From NCBI GenBank assembly GCA_910577225.1, contig CAJTMV010000002.1:1-64000 (forward strand): a stretch of DNA of 64,000 nt, read 5' to 3'. The translations under genes were made by a program, and so were the position numbers. Under the pieces are notes generated by a model that saw only the letters and a list, made by a program, of their open reading frames with translations, was not told the origin of the DNA and did no database searches. Positions within the stretch are counted from its first letter, which is position 1, and every line of letters starts with the position of its first letter. Shown here piece after piece: positions 25,090 through 33,850 of this stretch. Source of the DNA: an uncultured Eubacterium sp. Lineage in GTDB: Bacteria > Bacillota > Clostridia > Lachnospirales > Lachnospiraceae.

Positions 25090-26592
25090 ATGCAGGGTTT
25101 TACAACAATAGATCTTATTATTTTAATAGTTTATCTTGCCGCAGTGCTGTTTGCGGGACTTCTTTTTGCCAAAAAAGATATGAAAGGCAAAGAATATTTC
25201 AAGGGTGACGGTACCATCCCATGGTGGGTAACGTCTGTATCCATCTTCGCTACTTTATTAAGTCCGATTTCCTTTTTATCGCTGGCTGGCAATTCCTATG
25301 CCGGAACATGGATTATGTGGTTTGCACAGCTTGGAATGATTCTTGCCATTCCGTTTACGATCCGGTTTTTCCTGCCTATTTACAGCAAGCTGGATATCGA
25401 CACAGCTTATCATTATCTGGAGCTGCGTTTTGAAAGCCGCGGGCTTCGGGTGCTGGGCGCTGTCATGTTTATCATTTATCAGATCGGACGTATGTCCATC
25501 ATTATGTATCTGCCATGTATGGTACTGTCCAATCTGACCGGAATCAATGTCAATCTGCTGATCATCATTATGGGTGTCATCGCAATTATTTATTCCTATA
25601 CCGGAGGACTGAAATCCGTATTATGGACTGATTTTATCCAGGGTTCTGTCCTGTTAGTCGGAGTTACGATTGCCCTGCTGTTTTTAGTCGCGCATACAGA
25701 CGGCGGTTTCGGAGCCATTTTTGACGCTTTTCGCAATGACGGAAAATTCCTAGCGCCAGATCAGCCGGTGTTTAGTCCTAACCTGTTAAAAGACAGCGTA
25801 TTTCTTCTGATCGTGGGCGCAGGTTTTAATACCATGGGTTCTTATGTGTCCAGCCAGGATATTGTACAGCGTTTTACTACCACGACAGATACGAAAAAAT
25901 TAAACAAAATGATGCTGACCAACGGTGCGTTATCGATCTTTATCGCAACTGTATTTTATCTGATCGGAACCGGACTGTATGTATTTTATCAGCAGAATGA
26001 ACTCCCACCGGCAGCCGCGCAGGATCAGATCTTTGCATCTTATATCGCGTTTGAGCTTCCTGTCGGCGTGACCGGACTGCTGTTAGCAGCCATTTACGCA
26101 GCTTCACAGTCCACGTTATCCACCGGCTTAAACTCTGTCGCAGCAAGCTGGACGCTGGATATTCAGGCAAGGGTCAGCAAAAAAGAATTAAGTCTTGAAA
26201 AACAGACAAAGATCGGACAGTATGTATCGCTGTTAGTTGGTATTTTCGCAATCCTGGTTTCTGTGGTTTTGGCAAACGGCGGTATCAAATCTGCCTACGA
26301 ATGGTTTAACGGATTTATGGGACTTGTATTAGGTATCCTGATTGGAACATTTATTCTCGGAGCCTTTACAAAAGTTGCCAACGCCTTTGGCGCAACGCTT
26401 GCGTTTATTGCAGCTTCCGTCGTGATGGTCGGTATTAAATACTTTGCTCCTGCGGGCGCGGTATCCATCTGGTCCTATTCAATTATTTCAATCGTTGTAT
26501 CTTTGGCTGTTGGCATTCCGGCCAGCATCATTAGCAGAAAAATGTCAGGAGACGATTCCGTTCCTGCGGCAAATACAACCATTTACAATTAA
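25090..26592 (+). CDS. Sodium:solute symporter, probable sialic acid importer
   Basis: 500 residues, about 13 transmembrane helices, of the SSS family (IDLIILIVYLAAVLFAGLLFA.., SIFATLLSPISFLSLAGNSYAGTW.., GNSY and IYAASQSTLSTGLNS segments typical of the family). The position between nanA and nanQ makes Neu5Ac the likely substrate, imported with Na+. Some sialic acid users have TRAP or ABC systems instead; here the SSS type is used. Behind GATACAGGAGGATAACGT. A 157-base gap from nanA holds a small hairpin (GATGCGG/CCGCATC near 25037-25057). Confidence 0.92.
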   Translation: MQGFTTIDLIILIVYLAAVLFAGLLFAKKDMKGKEYFKGDGTIPWWVTSVSIFATLLSPISFLSLAGNSYAGTWIMWFAQLGMILAIPFTIRFFLPIYSKLDIDTAYHYLELRFESRGLRVLGAVMFIIYQIGRMSIIMYLPCMVLSNLTGINVNLLIIIMGVIAIIYSYTGGLKSVLWTDFIQGSVLLVGVTIALLFLVAHTDGGFGAIFDAFRNDGKFLAPDQPVFSPNLLKDSVFLLIVGAGFNTMGSYVSSQDIVQRFTTTTDTKKLNKMMLTNGALSIFIATVFYLIGTGLYVFYQQNELPPAAAQDQIFASYIAFELPVGVTGLLLAAIYAASQSTLSTGLNSVAASWTLDIQARVSKKELSLEKQTKIGQYVSLLVGIFAILVSVVLANGGIKSAYEWFNGFMGLVLGILIGTFILGAFTKVANAFGATLAFIAASVVMVGIKYFAPAGAVSIWSYSIISIVVSLAVGIPASIISRKMSGDDSVPAANTTIYN

Positions 26593-26607
26593 ACTGGGGA
26601 GGTTTTT

Positions 26608-27066
26608 ATGATATTTGGAAATATAAAACATCTGGACGAATATTCGTTTTTGGACAAAGCTGTCATGGAATGTTTTGACTATGCCAAAACGCATGATCTG
26701 TCAGCATATGAAAACGGATGCCATGAAATCGCTGGAAAACGTTTGTTTGTAAATATTGTGGGGTATACTACCACTACGGAGAACGAACGCTTCTGGGAAG
26801 CGCACAGACAGTATCTGGATCTGCATCTGATGCTGCACGGAACCGAACAGATCGATCTGAATTTTATTGCAAATCTGGAACAAAAAGATTACCGGGAAAA
26901 CGATGACTTCCTGCCTCTGGAAGGAGAAAAAAACAGTTCTGTCATACTGCGGGACAACGATTTTCTCATCTGCTTTCCAAATGACGGACATCGTACTGCC
27001 ATACAGGTGACAGCTCCCGAATCCATAAAGAAAGCAATTTTTAAAATACAGATTTCATCATCCTGA
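26608..27066 (+). CDS. nanQ: YhcH/NanQ-type sialic acid anomerase
   Basis: 152 residues of the YhcH/YjgK/YiaL (EbgC-like) cupin family. Characteristic: HRQYLDLHLMLHGTEQIDL with a metal-binding His/His/Glu set and a late FPNDGHRTAIQV. E. coli NanQ speeds mutarotation of Neu5Ac so that the lyase gets its preferred anomer. 15 bases after the symporter. Confidence 0.88.
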   Translation: MIFGNIKHLDEYSFLDKAVMECFDYAKTHDLSAYENGCHEIAGKRLFVNIVGYTTTTENERFWEAHRQYLDLHLMLHGTEQIDLNFIANLEQKDYRENDDFLPLEGEKNSSVILRDNDFLICFPNDGHRTAIQVTAPESIKKAIFKIQISSS

Positions 27067-27253
27067 AATTGCATTTCCGGATTTCCAAATCACTCTGCAC
27101 CTGACGGAATCGCTTCCATCGGCCGAAAGGCGCAGAGCGTGATTTTGGAACCTCCGACAGACTGAATTTCGTTACCCGAAAGCCAGACGTATCAGACAAT
27201 AAACAGCATCTTAACCACGAAATGAACAGAAAGAAGAAAAATCAGGTAACAGC

Positions 27254-28141
27254 ATGAAAAAATATGTTAGCATCGATATTGGAGGAACTGCCATCAAATA
27301 CGGTCTGATCGGTGCAGACGGTATGATTATCAGCCGCAGCGAAACGCCGACGCAGGCAGAAAAAGGCGGACCTTCTATTTTGGAAAAAGCGATAACGATC
27401 ACCGATCGATTTGATCAGGACCATGAAATTGCCGGCATCTGCATATCAACCGCCGGCATCGTAAATACCAAAAAGGGAATGATTCAGCACGCGGCGCCTT
27501 TAATCCCGAATTATACAGGCGTTTGTTTTAAAGAACCGATGGAAAAACGATTCGGCGTACCCTGCGAGGTAGAAAATGATGTAAACTGTGCCGGACTCGC
27601 CGAATATCTGACCGGCGCCGGAAAAGAATGCGATCCGATGCTGATGCTGACTGTCGGTACGGGCATCGGCGGATGCCTCGTGACAGGCGGTCACGTATTT
27701 CACGGCGTATCTTACAGCGCCTGTGAAGTCGGATATCTGCATATGCGAGACAGTGATTTTCAGACTCTTGGCTCTGCCAGCAGTCTGGTAAAAAGAACCG
27801 CCAGCCGTAAACAGGAACCCGTTGAAAACTGGAACGGCTTTCGTATATTCAGCGAAGCCCGACTGGGAAATTCTGTCTGTATCCAGTCCATCGACGAGAT
27901 GGTCGATGTGCTTGGACTTGGCATCGCCAATCTCTGCTATGTGCTGAATCCCGAAACGGTTGTACTTGGCGGCGGCATTATGGCGCAGGAAGATTATTTA
28001 AAAGAAAAGATTCAAAACGCCGTAAACAACTATCTGATTGACAGCATTGCCTCCAGAGTAACGATCACATTTGCCAGACACCGCAACGACGCCGGTATGC
28101 TTGGCGCGTTTTACCATTTCAAAAATTGTCGTCATCTGTAA
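27254..28141 (+). CDS. nanK: ROK family kinase, probable N-acetylmannosamine kinase
   Basis: 295 residues. ATP-binding YVSIDIGGTAIKYGLIG at the start, sugar contacts in CEVENDVNCAGLAEY, LTVGTGIGGCLV, and a C-terminal VVLGGGI. The usual ROK zinc motif CxCGxxGC is absent; the equivalent stretch reads EVGYLHMRDSDF. Phosphorylates ManNAc to ManNAc-6-P in the nan pathway by context. The 187-base gap before it contains no evident gene. Confidence 0.9.
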   Translation: MKKYVSIDIGGTAIKYGLIGADGMIISRSETPTQAEKGGPSILEKAITITDRFDQDHEIAGICISTAGIVNTKKGMIQHAAPLIPNYTGVCFKEPMEKRFGVPCEVENDVNCAGLAEYLTGAGKECDPMLMLTVGTGIGGCLVTGGHVFHGVSYSACEVGYLHMRDSDFQTLGSASSLVKRTASRKQEPVENWNGFRIFSEARLGNSVCIQSIDEMVDVLGLGIANLCYVLNPETVVLGGGIMAQEDYLKEKIQNAVNNYLIDSIASRVTITFARHRNDAGMLGAFYHFKNCRHL

Positions 28142-28207
28142 GCAGATGATCATCCAGCTTTTTAAATCTTCCTGAAACGAACAGAAAATAAAACTGAGGT
28201 TGATCTT

Positions 28208-29035
28208 ATGGAATATTATATTAAATCAGTCGTTCCTGTCATTAAGCAAAACTATGAAAAATTCACGGCAGTAGAAAAAAATATCGCCGACTTTTTCATT
28301 AATAATCAGGCAAAAGTAGATTTTTCTTCCAAAGCCATCTCCGACCGGCTCTACGTATCAGAGGCTTCATTATCCAGATTTGCGCAAAAATGCGGATACC
28401 GCGGATACAGAGAGTTTATGTACCAGTACGAAATGACTCTTATGGCAGAAAGAGATTCCATAACCGGAAATACACGAATGATCTTAAACTCTTACCAGGA
28501 ACTTTTGAACAAGACCTATCAGCTGGTAGACGAAGAACAGATTTCCCGCATCGCACGTTATATCGGAACTTCCAGGCGGGTTCTGGCATGTGGACGCGGA
28601 AGCTCCGGGCACGCGGCTGCAGAAATGGAAATGCGATTTATGCGCATCGGCGTCGATATTAATTCGCTGTGCGATAACGACCTGATCCGAATGCGTGCCA
28701 TCTTTCAAAACCATGAAAGCCTAATCTTTGGCATCAGCATTAGCGCAGAAACACAGGATGTTTTGTATCTGCTGCAGGAATCGCATAAGCGCGGAGCAAA
28801 AACAGTGTTGATTACAGCCAGAAATGACGATACATTTTATGAGTTCTGTACTGAAGTCGTACAGATTCCATCCCTCCAGCATCTGAATCAGGGACATGTC
28901 ATATCTCCGCAGTTCCCGGTCCTGCTCATACTGGATATTATTTATTCCTGTTACAGCGGCCTGGACAAACTGACGAAAGACAGTCTGCATAACAATACGC
29001 TCAAGGCACTTGCGGATGGCTGGACAAAACAATGA
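28208..29035 (+). CDS. RpiR family regulator (HTH plus SIS domain)
   Basis: 275 residues. HTH_6 domain at 1-80 (YEKFTAVEKNIADFFI.., LYVSEASLSRFAQKCGYRGYREF) and SIS sugar-phosphate isomerase-like sensor at about 125-250 (VLACGRGSSGHAAAEMEMRFMRIG). Such proteins sense sugar phosphates such as GlcNAc-6-P and control nan genes. Likely operon regulator. Its end overlaps an upstream in-frame ATG of nagA. Confidence 0.92.
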   Translation: MEYYIKSVVPVIKQNYEKFTAVEKNIADFFINNQAKVDFSSKAISDRLYVSEASLSRFAQKCGYRGYREFMYQYEMTLMAERDSITGNTRMILNSYQELLNKTYQLVDEEQISRIARYIGTSRRVLACGRGSSGHAAAEMEMRFMRIGVDINSLCDNDLIRMRAIFQNHESLIFGISISAETQDVLYLLQESHKRGAKTVLITARNDDTFYEFCTEVVQIPSLQHLNQGHVISPQFPVLLILDIIYSCYSGLDKLTKDSLHNNTLKALADGWTKQ

Positions 29036-29049
29036 AAAGGAGAACAACT

Positions 29050-30177
29050 ATGGTCATTAAAAATGTAAAAGTCTATACGAAAGACAAGGTGTTTCAGGAA
29101 GGCGTCATACACATAAAAGACGGCGTCTTTTCCGATCAGGCAGACGACCGGGAAGTCATCGACGGCAATGGATGCTATGCCATTCCCGGTCTGATCGATC
29201 TGCACTTTCATGGCTGCAAAGGACATGATTTTTGCGACGGTACAAAAGAAGCGCTGGAAGGAATCGCGGCACATGAAGCGTCCTGCGGCATTACCGGAAT
29301 CTGCCCGGCTACAATGACGCTGCCGGAGCAGGAGCTTTTGCACATCCTGCAAACCGCCCACGCATATCGGCAGTCTGACAACAACGGCGCCGATCTGATC
29401 GGCATCAATATGGAAGGTCCTTTTATCAGTAAAGTCAAAAAAGGCGCGCAGGATCCCAAACACATTGTCCCATGCGATATGGCAACGGCGGAAAAATTTA
29501 TCGAAGCATCCGGCGGACTCGTAAAGTTTATCGGCATCGCTCCGGAAGACAATGCCGATTTTTCAGAGTTTATTACAACTATGAAAGATAAGGTCCACAT
29601 TTCCCTGGCGCATACAAACGCGGATTACGATACGGCTCTCGCAGCTTTTCAGGCCGGCGCCGATCATGCCGTTCATTTATATAACGCCATGCCGCCTTTT
29701 ACGCACAGAGAACCGGGCGTCATCGGCGCTGTCTGCGACAGTCCGCACGTATATGCAGAATTAATCTGTGACGGCATACACATTCATCCTGCAGTTGTCC
29801 GTGCGACGTTCCAGATGCTTGGCGCTGACCGGATCGTTTTTATCAGTGACAGTATGCGTGCTGCAGGTATGCCGAACGGAAGTTACACACTGGGCGGACT
29901 GGATGTAAACGTCACGGACCGGAAGGTCACCCTGGCTTCGAACGGTGCGCTGGCAGGATCTGCTTCCACTTTGATGGAATGCATGCGCACAGCCGTTACG
30001 CAGATGCATATTCCTCTGGAAACAGCCGTTGCCTGTGCCAGCGTAAATCCGGCGAAGTGCCTGGGCGTTTATGATCAGAGAGGATCGATTGAAACAGGAA
30101 AGATTGCAGACGTTGTATTGCTGGATGAAGAGCTTGCGGTATCGATGGTAATAAAAGACGGGGTACGGATTCGTTAG
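29050..30177 (+). CDS. nagA: N-acetylglucosamine-6-phosphate deacetylase
   Basis: 375 residues from the ATG behind AAGGAGAACAACT. Amidohydrolase-fold metal enzyme giving GlcN-6-P and acetate, which links NanE to NagB. Metal and catalytic residues: LIDLHFHGCKGHDF, the Glu in GINMEGPFIS, His in LAHTNADY and HAVHLYNAM, and catalytic Asp in FISDSMRAAG. Last gene of the nan operon. Confidence 0.96.
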   Translation: MVIKNVKVYTKDKVFQEGVIHIKDGVFSDQADDREVIDGNGCYAIPGLIDLHFHGCKGHDFCDGTKEALEGIAAHEASCGITGICPATMTLPEQELLHILQTAHAYRQSDNNGADLIGINMEGPFISKVKKGAQDPKHIVPCDMATAEKFIEASGGLVKFIGIAPEDNADFSEFITTMKDKVHISLAHTNADYDTALAAFQAGADHAVHLYNAMPPFTHREPGVIGAVCDSPHVYAELICDGIHIHPAVVRATFQMLGADRIVFISDSMRAAGMPNGSYTLGGLDVNVTDRKVTLASNGALAGSASTLMECMRTAVTQMHIPLETAVACASVNPAKCLGVYDQRGSIETGKIADVVLLDEELAVSMVIKDGVRIR

Positions 30178-30207
30178 AACCAACGAAAGTCAGGACAATC
30201 CCAAGGG

Positions 30208-30283
30208 ATTGTACGTCTGACAGAAAGGAACCGGCGGGAAAATATACATTTCCCCGCCGGTTCCTTTCTGTCAGACGTACAAT
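30208..30283. terminator. Long inverted repeat after nagA
   Basis: Two 31-base arms (30208-30238 and 30253-30283; core GACAGAAAGGAACCGGCGGG) are perfect reverse complements around a 14-base loop. An upstream pair, ACAATCCC/GGGATTGT (about 30195-30212), competes for the left arm. It lies between convergent genes but has no T-run. Confidence 0.7.
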
Positions 30284-30312
30284 CTGGCTGAGAAACGCTC
30301 TCGTGTGTCGTT

Positions 30313-30597
30313 TTATAATGGCCTTACGATCACATGAACCTCATCTCCTGGCTGTTTTCCAATTTTCTGGCGGATATCTTTACGAATCCCTATGATATAA
30401 CAGATGGAGCCGTCGTCGTTTTTTACTCCCATATTCACCACACTCCCGTCATATGGCTCGCCGTCAAATTCTACATGTACCTTTGCACGTCCTGCCTGAA
30501 ATTCCTGCCGCACATCGTATGGAAAGGCTACATAGGCTCCGCCTTTTTTTTCGGCTTCCCGTATTATGGTATCATATTCATATTTTTTCTCGTTCAT
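30313..30597 (-). CDS. DUF1905 domain protein
   Basis: 94 residues from the second ATG, which is eight bases behind AAGGAG (the first ATG is only two bases away). Small beta-barrel like the YdeI N-terminal DUF1905 domain: GGAYVAFPYDVRQEFQAGRAKVHVEFDG.., YIIGIRKDIRQKIGKQPGDEVHVIV. Family role is unclear. Confidence 0.85.
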   Translation of the reverse strand: MNEKKYEYDTIIREAEKKGGAYVAFPYDVRQEFQAGRAKVHVEFDGEPYDGSVVNMGVKNDDGSICYIIGIRKDIRQKIGKQPGDEVHVIVRPL

Positions 30598-30810
30598 TGA
30601 CATTACTCCTTAAATGAATTTCTCATATGTCTTTATACTTTACCATAATGTGCATTCCTATGCTATAGCAAATTGGACAAAAATATCCGCTCAGATAGTC
30701 CAATGCCCTAAAATGGCCATATAAACGGTTTTACGAAATTTATTCTGTTACAAACAGATTGATACGTAATGTCTTACCATGTTATAATAAATGTAACAGA
30801 AGGGAGACTT

Positions 30811-31378
30811 ATGAATGATATTAAAATACAATGGCATTCCGGCGCTGTCTATTATTCGTGAGACAAAGCCTACACAGATCATTGTTTCTGACGAGCTGGA
30901 TAAAAGCGGATATACCTGGCTGACCGCTCTGTCTGCAAAAATGAATCAGGCAGATATGGAACAGCTTCTTCGTAAAATCGACGCATTAAAATTAACTTCT
31001 GACAAAGAACTGGCTGACTCTGTACTGGAAATCAGCGTCAGAGCCAATCAGACGCTTGTCAAAAAACTGAGAGGAGATGGTCATATGTGTCAGGCACTAC
31101 TGGAAATTATGGAACCAGAAATCAATAAAATCAAAGCGTCCGTAGCCGAATCTGTGACACAGTCAGTCACTGAATCTGTAACACAGTCAGTCACCGAATC
31201 TGTAACGCAGTCAGTCACCGAATCTGTGACGCAGTCAGTTACACAAGCTAAAATCTCCAGTGCCGTCAGATGTTTTCATGATTTCGGCATCGACGATGTA
31301 CAGATCAAACAGGCGCTTATCAAACACTTTCACCTGTCTGCCGACGAAGCAGACGGATATTTACAGGAAAGCATATAA
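30811..31378 (+). pseudogene. Remnant of an Rpn/PD-(D/E)XK nuclease family gene
   Basis: Behind AAGGGAGACTT the ATG at 30811 opens MNDIKIQWHSGA, the start I associate with the Rpn-like PD-(D/E)XK family of Lachnospiraceae, but this frame stops after 16 codons. The frame starting at 30815 continues with the family's middle and end (SIIRETKPTQIIVSDELD, YTWLTALSAKMNQADMEQLL, ELADSVLEISVRANQTLVK, MCQALLEIMEPEINKIK). The nuclease core between is missing, so this is an internal deletion plus frameshift. A shortened protein of 187 residues could still be made. TTGATA/TATAAT promoter about 30 bases upstream. Confidence 0.72.
31148..31243. repeat. 24-bp tandem repeat inside the Rpn-like remnant
   Basis: Four copies at 31148, 31172, 31196 and 31220, pattern GAATCTGTRACRCAGTCAGT, each coding ESVTQSVT (last copy ends in VT then QAK). 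Confidence 0.9.
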
Positions 31379-31438
31379 AAGCATACTTTTTGTATCATCC
31401 TGACGTGATATTTGTTTCGTTATCTTATTGCGAACTAT

Positions 31439-31484
31439 AATACCCCCTGACAGCATCCGCTTCATTTGCCTGTCAGGGGGTATT
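31439..31484. terminator. Bidirectional terminator
   Basis: Perfect 15-bp arms AATACCCCCTGACAG (31439-31453) and CTGTCAGGGGGTATT (31470-31484) between the convergent remnant and the PII-like gene. Confidence 0.88.
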
Positions 31485-31500
31485 TCATATTTTTTCTGTT

Positions 31501-32205
31501 TTATGCTTCGTTCATACCGATCAGCTCGTCCACCGGAAGCGATAATACGATTCCGTTCGCCCTGCTCTGCATCCCGCATTCCTTATTGATCGCCTGCATG
31601 ATCGATTTTTTGTTTTCCTTTTTTGCAAGAATCAGTACTACCTCACGCTCCTGCTGGATACTGATATTCCAGAATTTCATCGCTTCTTCGCTGCCGATAC
31701 GCCGGCTATGGAATACCGTACCGCCGGTTGCCCCCATCGGCCTTGCCGCATTCATGACCTCTTCGCTAAATCCCTGATTTACAATTGCCATAATTGCACG
31801 ATACTGATTATCCATATCTTTCCATTCATCCCTTCCTGATCTTTCCTCATCCTTTGGCTGTATACTTTCCATCAGACGCAGCATATGGCCGCTGCAGCTG
31901 GACATCGTAACCGTAAACGCAATTCCTGTATTCGGCATCCCAAGATGCAGTGTGTTGCGCAGCTTCTTTAACATTTTATCAGCCAGTTCCTTTGGCAGCA
32001 TACTAAGCATCAGATCCTTTTCTACTCCGCCAAGTCCAAGCATATCCATAATTTCGCTCGAAGCAGTCCCCTGCGCATGAACCACATACTGTACCGGCAC
32101 CATCCCTTCTTTGTATAGCGCTTCTGCCTTATGCACCAGCTTTGGTGTGGCAATCAGAAATAACATCTGAAAAACCGGTTTCTGATTATTGGTCGTCACC
32201 TTCAT
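31501..32205 (-). CDS. PII-like regulatory protein partnered with DUF1538 transporter
   Basis: 234 residues from the ATG inside the end of the DUF1538 gene (20-base overlap). It contains two PII-like halves: an N-terminal QKPVFQMLFLIATPKLVHKAEAL.. and a C-terminal YRAIMAIVNQGFSEEVMNAARPMGATGGTVFHSRRIG.., the latter close to the GlnK T-loop region pattern. PII proteins gate transporters in response to nucleotides. Overlap with the membrane gene argues for a functional pair. Confidence 0.8.
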   Translation of the reverse strand: MKVTTNNQKPVFQMLFLIATPKLVHKAEALYKEGMVPVQYVVHAQGTASSEIMDMLGLGGVEKDLMLSMLPKELADKMLKKLRNTLHLGMPNTGIAFTVTMSSCSGHMLRLMESIQPKDEERSGRDEWKDMDNQYRAIMAIVNQGFSEEVMNAARPMGATGGTVFHSRRIGSEEAMKFWNISIQQEREVVLILAKKENKKSIMQAINKECGMQSRANGIVLSLPVDELIGMNEA

Positions 32206-33760
32206 CGTCCTCCTCAAAGTCAAAGATATCGTCGTCCTCAAAATCAAAAATATCATCCTCTGCAAATACAGGTCTTTCTGTATGCATATCTGCCGTACTC
32301 TGATCCGGCTGTTTCCTTACCATCTGATACTGTATTCCCATAATCTGTACCGCAATCAGCGGTGTCAGCGCTACCAGCGCTACCACGCCGAATGCATCTG
32401 TCATAATATTCCCATCGACGGCTTCACAGGCGCCGATACTAAGCGGAATCAAAAACGTTGTTGTCATAGGGCCACTGGCCACGCCGCCAGAGTCAAACGC
32501 AATACCGACAAACATTTTCGGAACAAACCGCGAAAGTATCAGCGCAATCAGATAGCCCGGTATGACAATCCAGTAAATCGGCAGTCCGGTCAGCACACGC
32601 AGCATTGCCAGTCCCACACTGACCGACACGCCGACAGACAGGCACCGGTTCATCGCTCTGGCCGATACCGCACCGTTCGTCACGCCTTCCACCTGATGAT
32701 TTAATACCTGGATTGCCGGCTCCGCTTTTACGATATAGTAGCCGATCAGCATCCCGATCGGTACGAGCAGCCATCTTAATCCTGCCGCACCAATCTCGTT
32801 TCCAAGAAAAGAACCAACCGGTGCGAATCCTACGTTTACCCCGCATAAAAACAGTACCAGACCTATGTACGTATAGGCAAATCCAATCAAAATTCGCTTT
32901 ACCTGCCTATGCTGATAGCGATGACTAAACAGCTGGAACAAGACAAATACCGCGGCAACCGGAAGCAGCGATACCATTACTTCTTTTACATACGGAGGCA
33001 TACTGATTAAAAATTCCCAAAGCAGATCTCTTGTCGTTACAACATCCGCAACTGTACTGGTCGTATATGCCGCCTGCGTCGGATGAAAAAAGCACCCCAG
33101 AATCATGACCGCCAGCACCGGTCCGATACTGGACAGCGCAACCAGACCGAAGCTATCGCTCGACGCGTTCTTATCGCCTCTGACAGAAGCAAGACCGACA
33201 CCCATGGCCATAATAAACGGTACCGTCATCGGTCCGGTCGTAACGCCGCCCGAGTCAAAGGCAACCGCCATAAATTCTTTCGGTACAAAAAATGCCATTC
33301 CTGTCAATGCAATATAAAATACAATTAATATCGTAGAAAGATCGATCTGAAACAAAATTCTTACAATCGCTATAGCGAGAAATATCCCGACGCCTACCGC
33401 TACCGTCAGTATCAGCGTCATATTTGGAATGGAAGGAACCTGCTGGGCCAGCACCTGAAGGTCGGGTTCTGAGACAGTAATAATGACGCCCATGGCAAAC
33501 CCAATCGCTGCAATCAGCACAATCATCCGCGTTTTTGAAATCTGCACGCCGATCCCTTCCCCAAGCGGCGTCATGGACATCTCCGCGCCCAGCTGAAAAA
33601 ATCCCATTCCCGCCACAAGCATAATGGCTCCTGTCAGAAACATAAACATCGTCCCCAGTTCCAGCGGCACCAGAAAGATACTGATAAACAGCACAATACC
33701 TGTAATTGGCAATACCGCAGAAAGCGACTCCATTATTTTTTCTTTTAACTTTTGATTCAA
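32186..33760 (-). CDS. DUF1538 multi-pass membrane protein
   Basis: 524 residues, about 12-14 hydrophobic helices in two homologous halves: FDSGGVTTGPMTVPFIMAMG then FDSGGVASGPMTTTFLIPLS about 245 residues later. This internal duplication is typical of DUF1538 transport-like proteins; substrate is not known. The C-terminal tail is very acidic with two DDIFDFE units, and could be the contact for the overlapping PII-like protein. Confidence 0.85.
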   Translation of the reverse strand: MNQKLKEKIMESLSAVLPITGIVLFISIFLVPLELGTMFMFLTGAIMLVAGMGFFQLGAEMSMTPLGEGIGVQISKTRMIVLIAAIGFAMGVIITVSEPDLQVLAQQVPSIPNMTLILTVAVGVGIFLAIAIVRILFQIDLSTILIVFYIALTGMAFFVPKEFMAVAFDSGGVTTGPMTVPFIMAMGVGLASVRGDKNASSDSFGLVALSSIGPVLAVMILGCFFHPTQAAYTTSTVADVVTTRDLLWEFLISMPPYVKEVMVSLLPVAAVFVLFQLFSHRYQHRQVKRILIGFAYTYIGLVLFLCGVNVGFAPVGSFLGNEIGAAGLRWLLVPIGMLIGYYIVKAEPAIQVLNHQVEGVTNGAVSARAMNRCLSVGVSVSVGLAMLRVLTGLPIYWIVIPGYLIALILSRFVPKMFVGIAFDSGGVASGPMTTTFLIPLSIGACEAVDGNIMTDAFGVVALVALTPLIAVQIMGIQYQMVRKQPDQSTADMHTERPVFAEDDIFDFEDDDIFDFEEDDEGDDQ

Positions 33761-33850
33761 ACAGTCTCTCCTTTCTATTATTACTGCAGATTTACAAACG
33801 ATTCTGTCTTTGCTGCAGTTTTACAAATATTTCCGTCCGCACTGTCTTTA

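Noticed and set aside
31148..31243. Regular 24-bp units considered as a CRISPR array
   Set aside because: Units are directly adjacent with no spacers and code for an in-frame peptide repeat.
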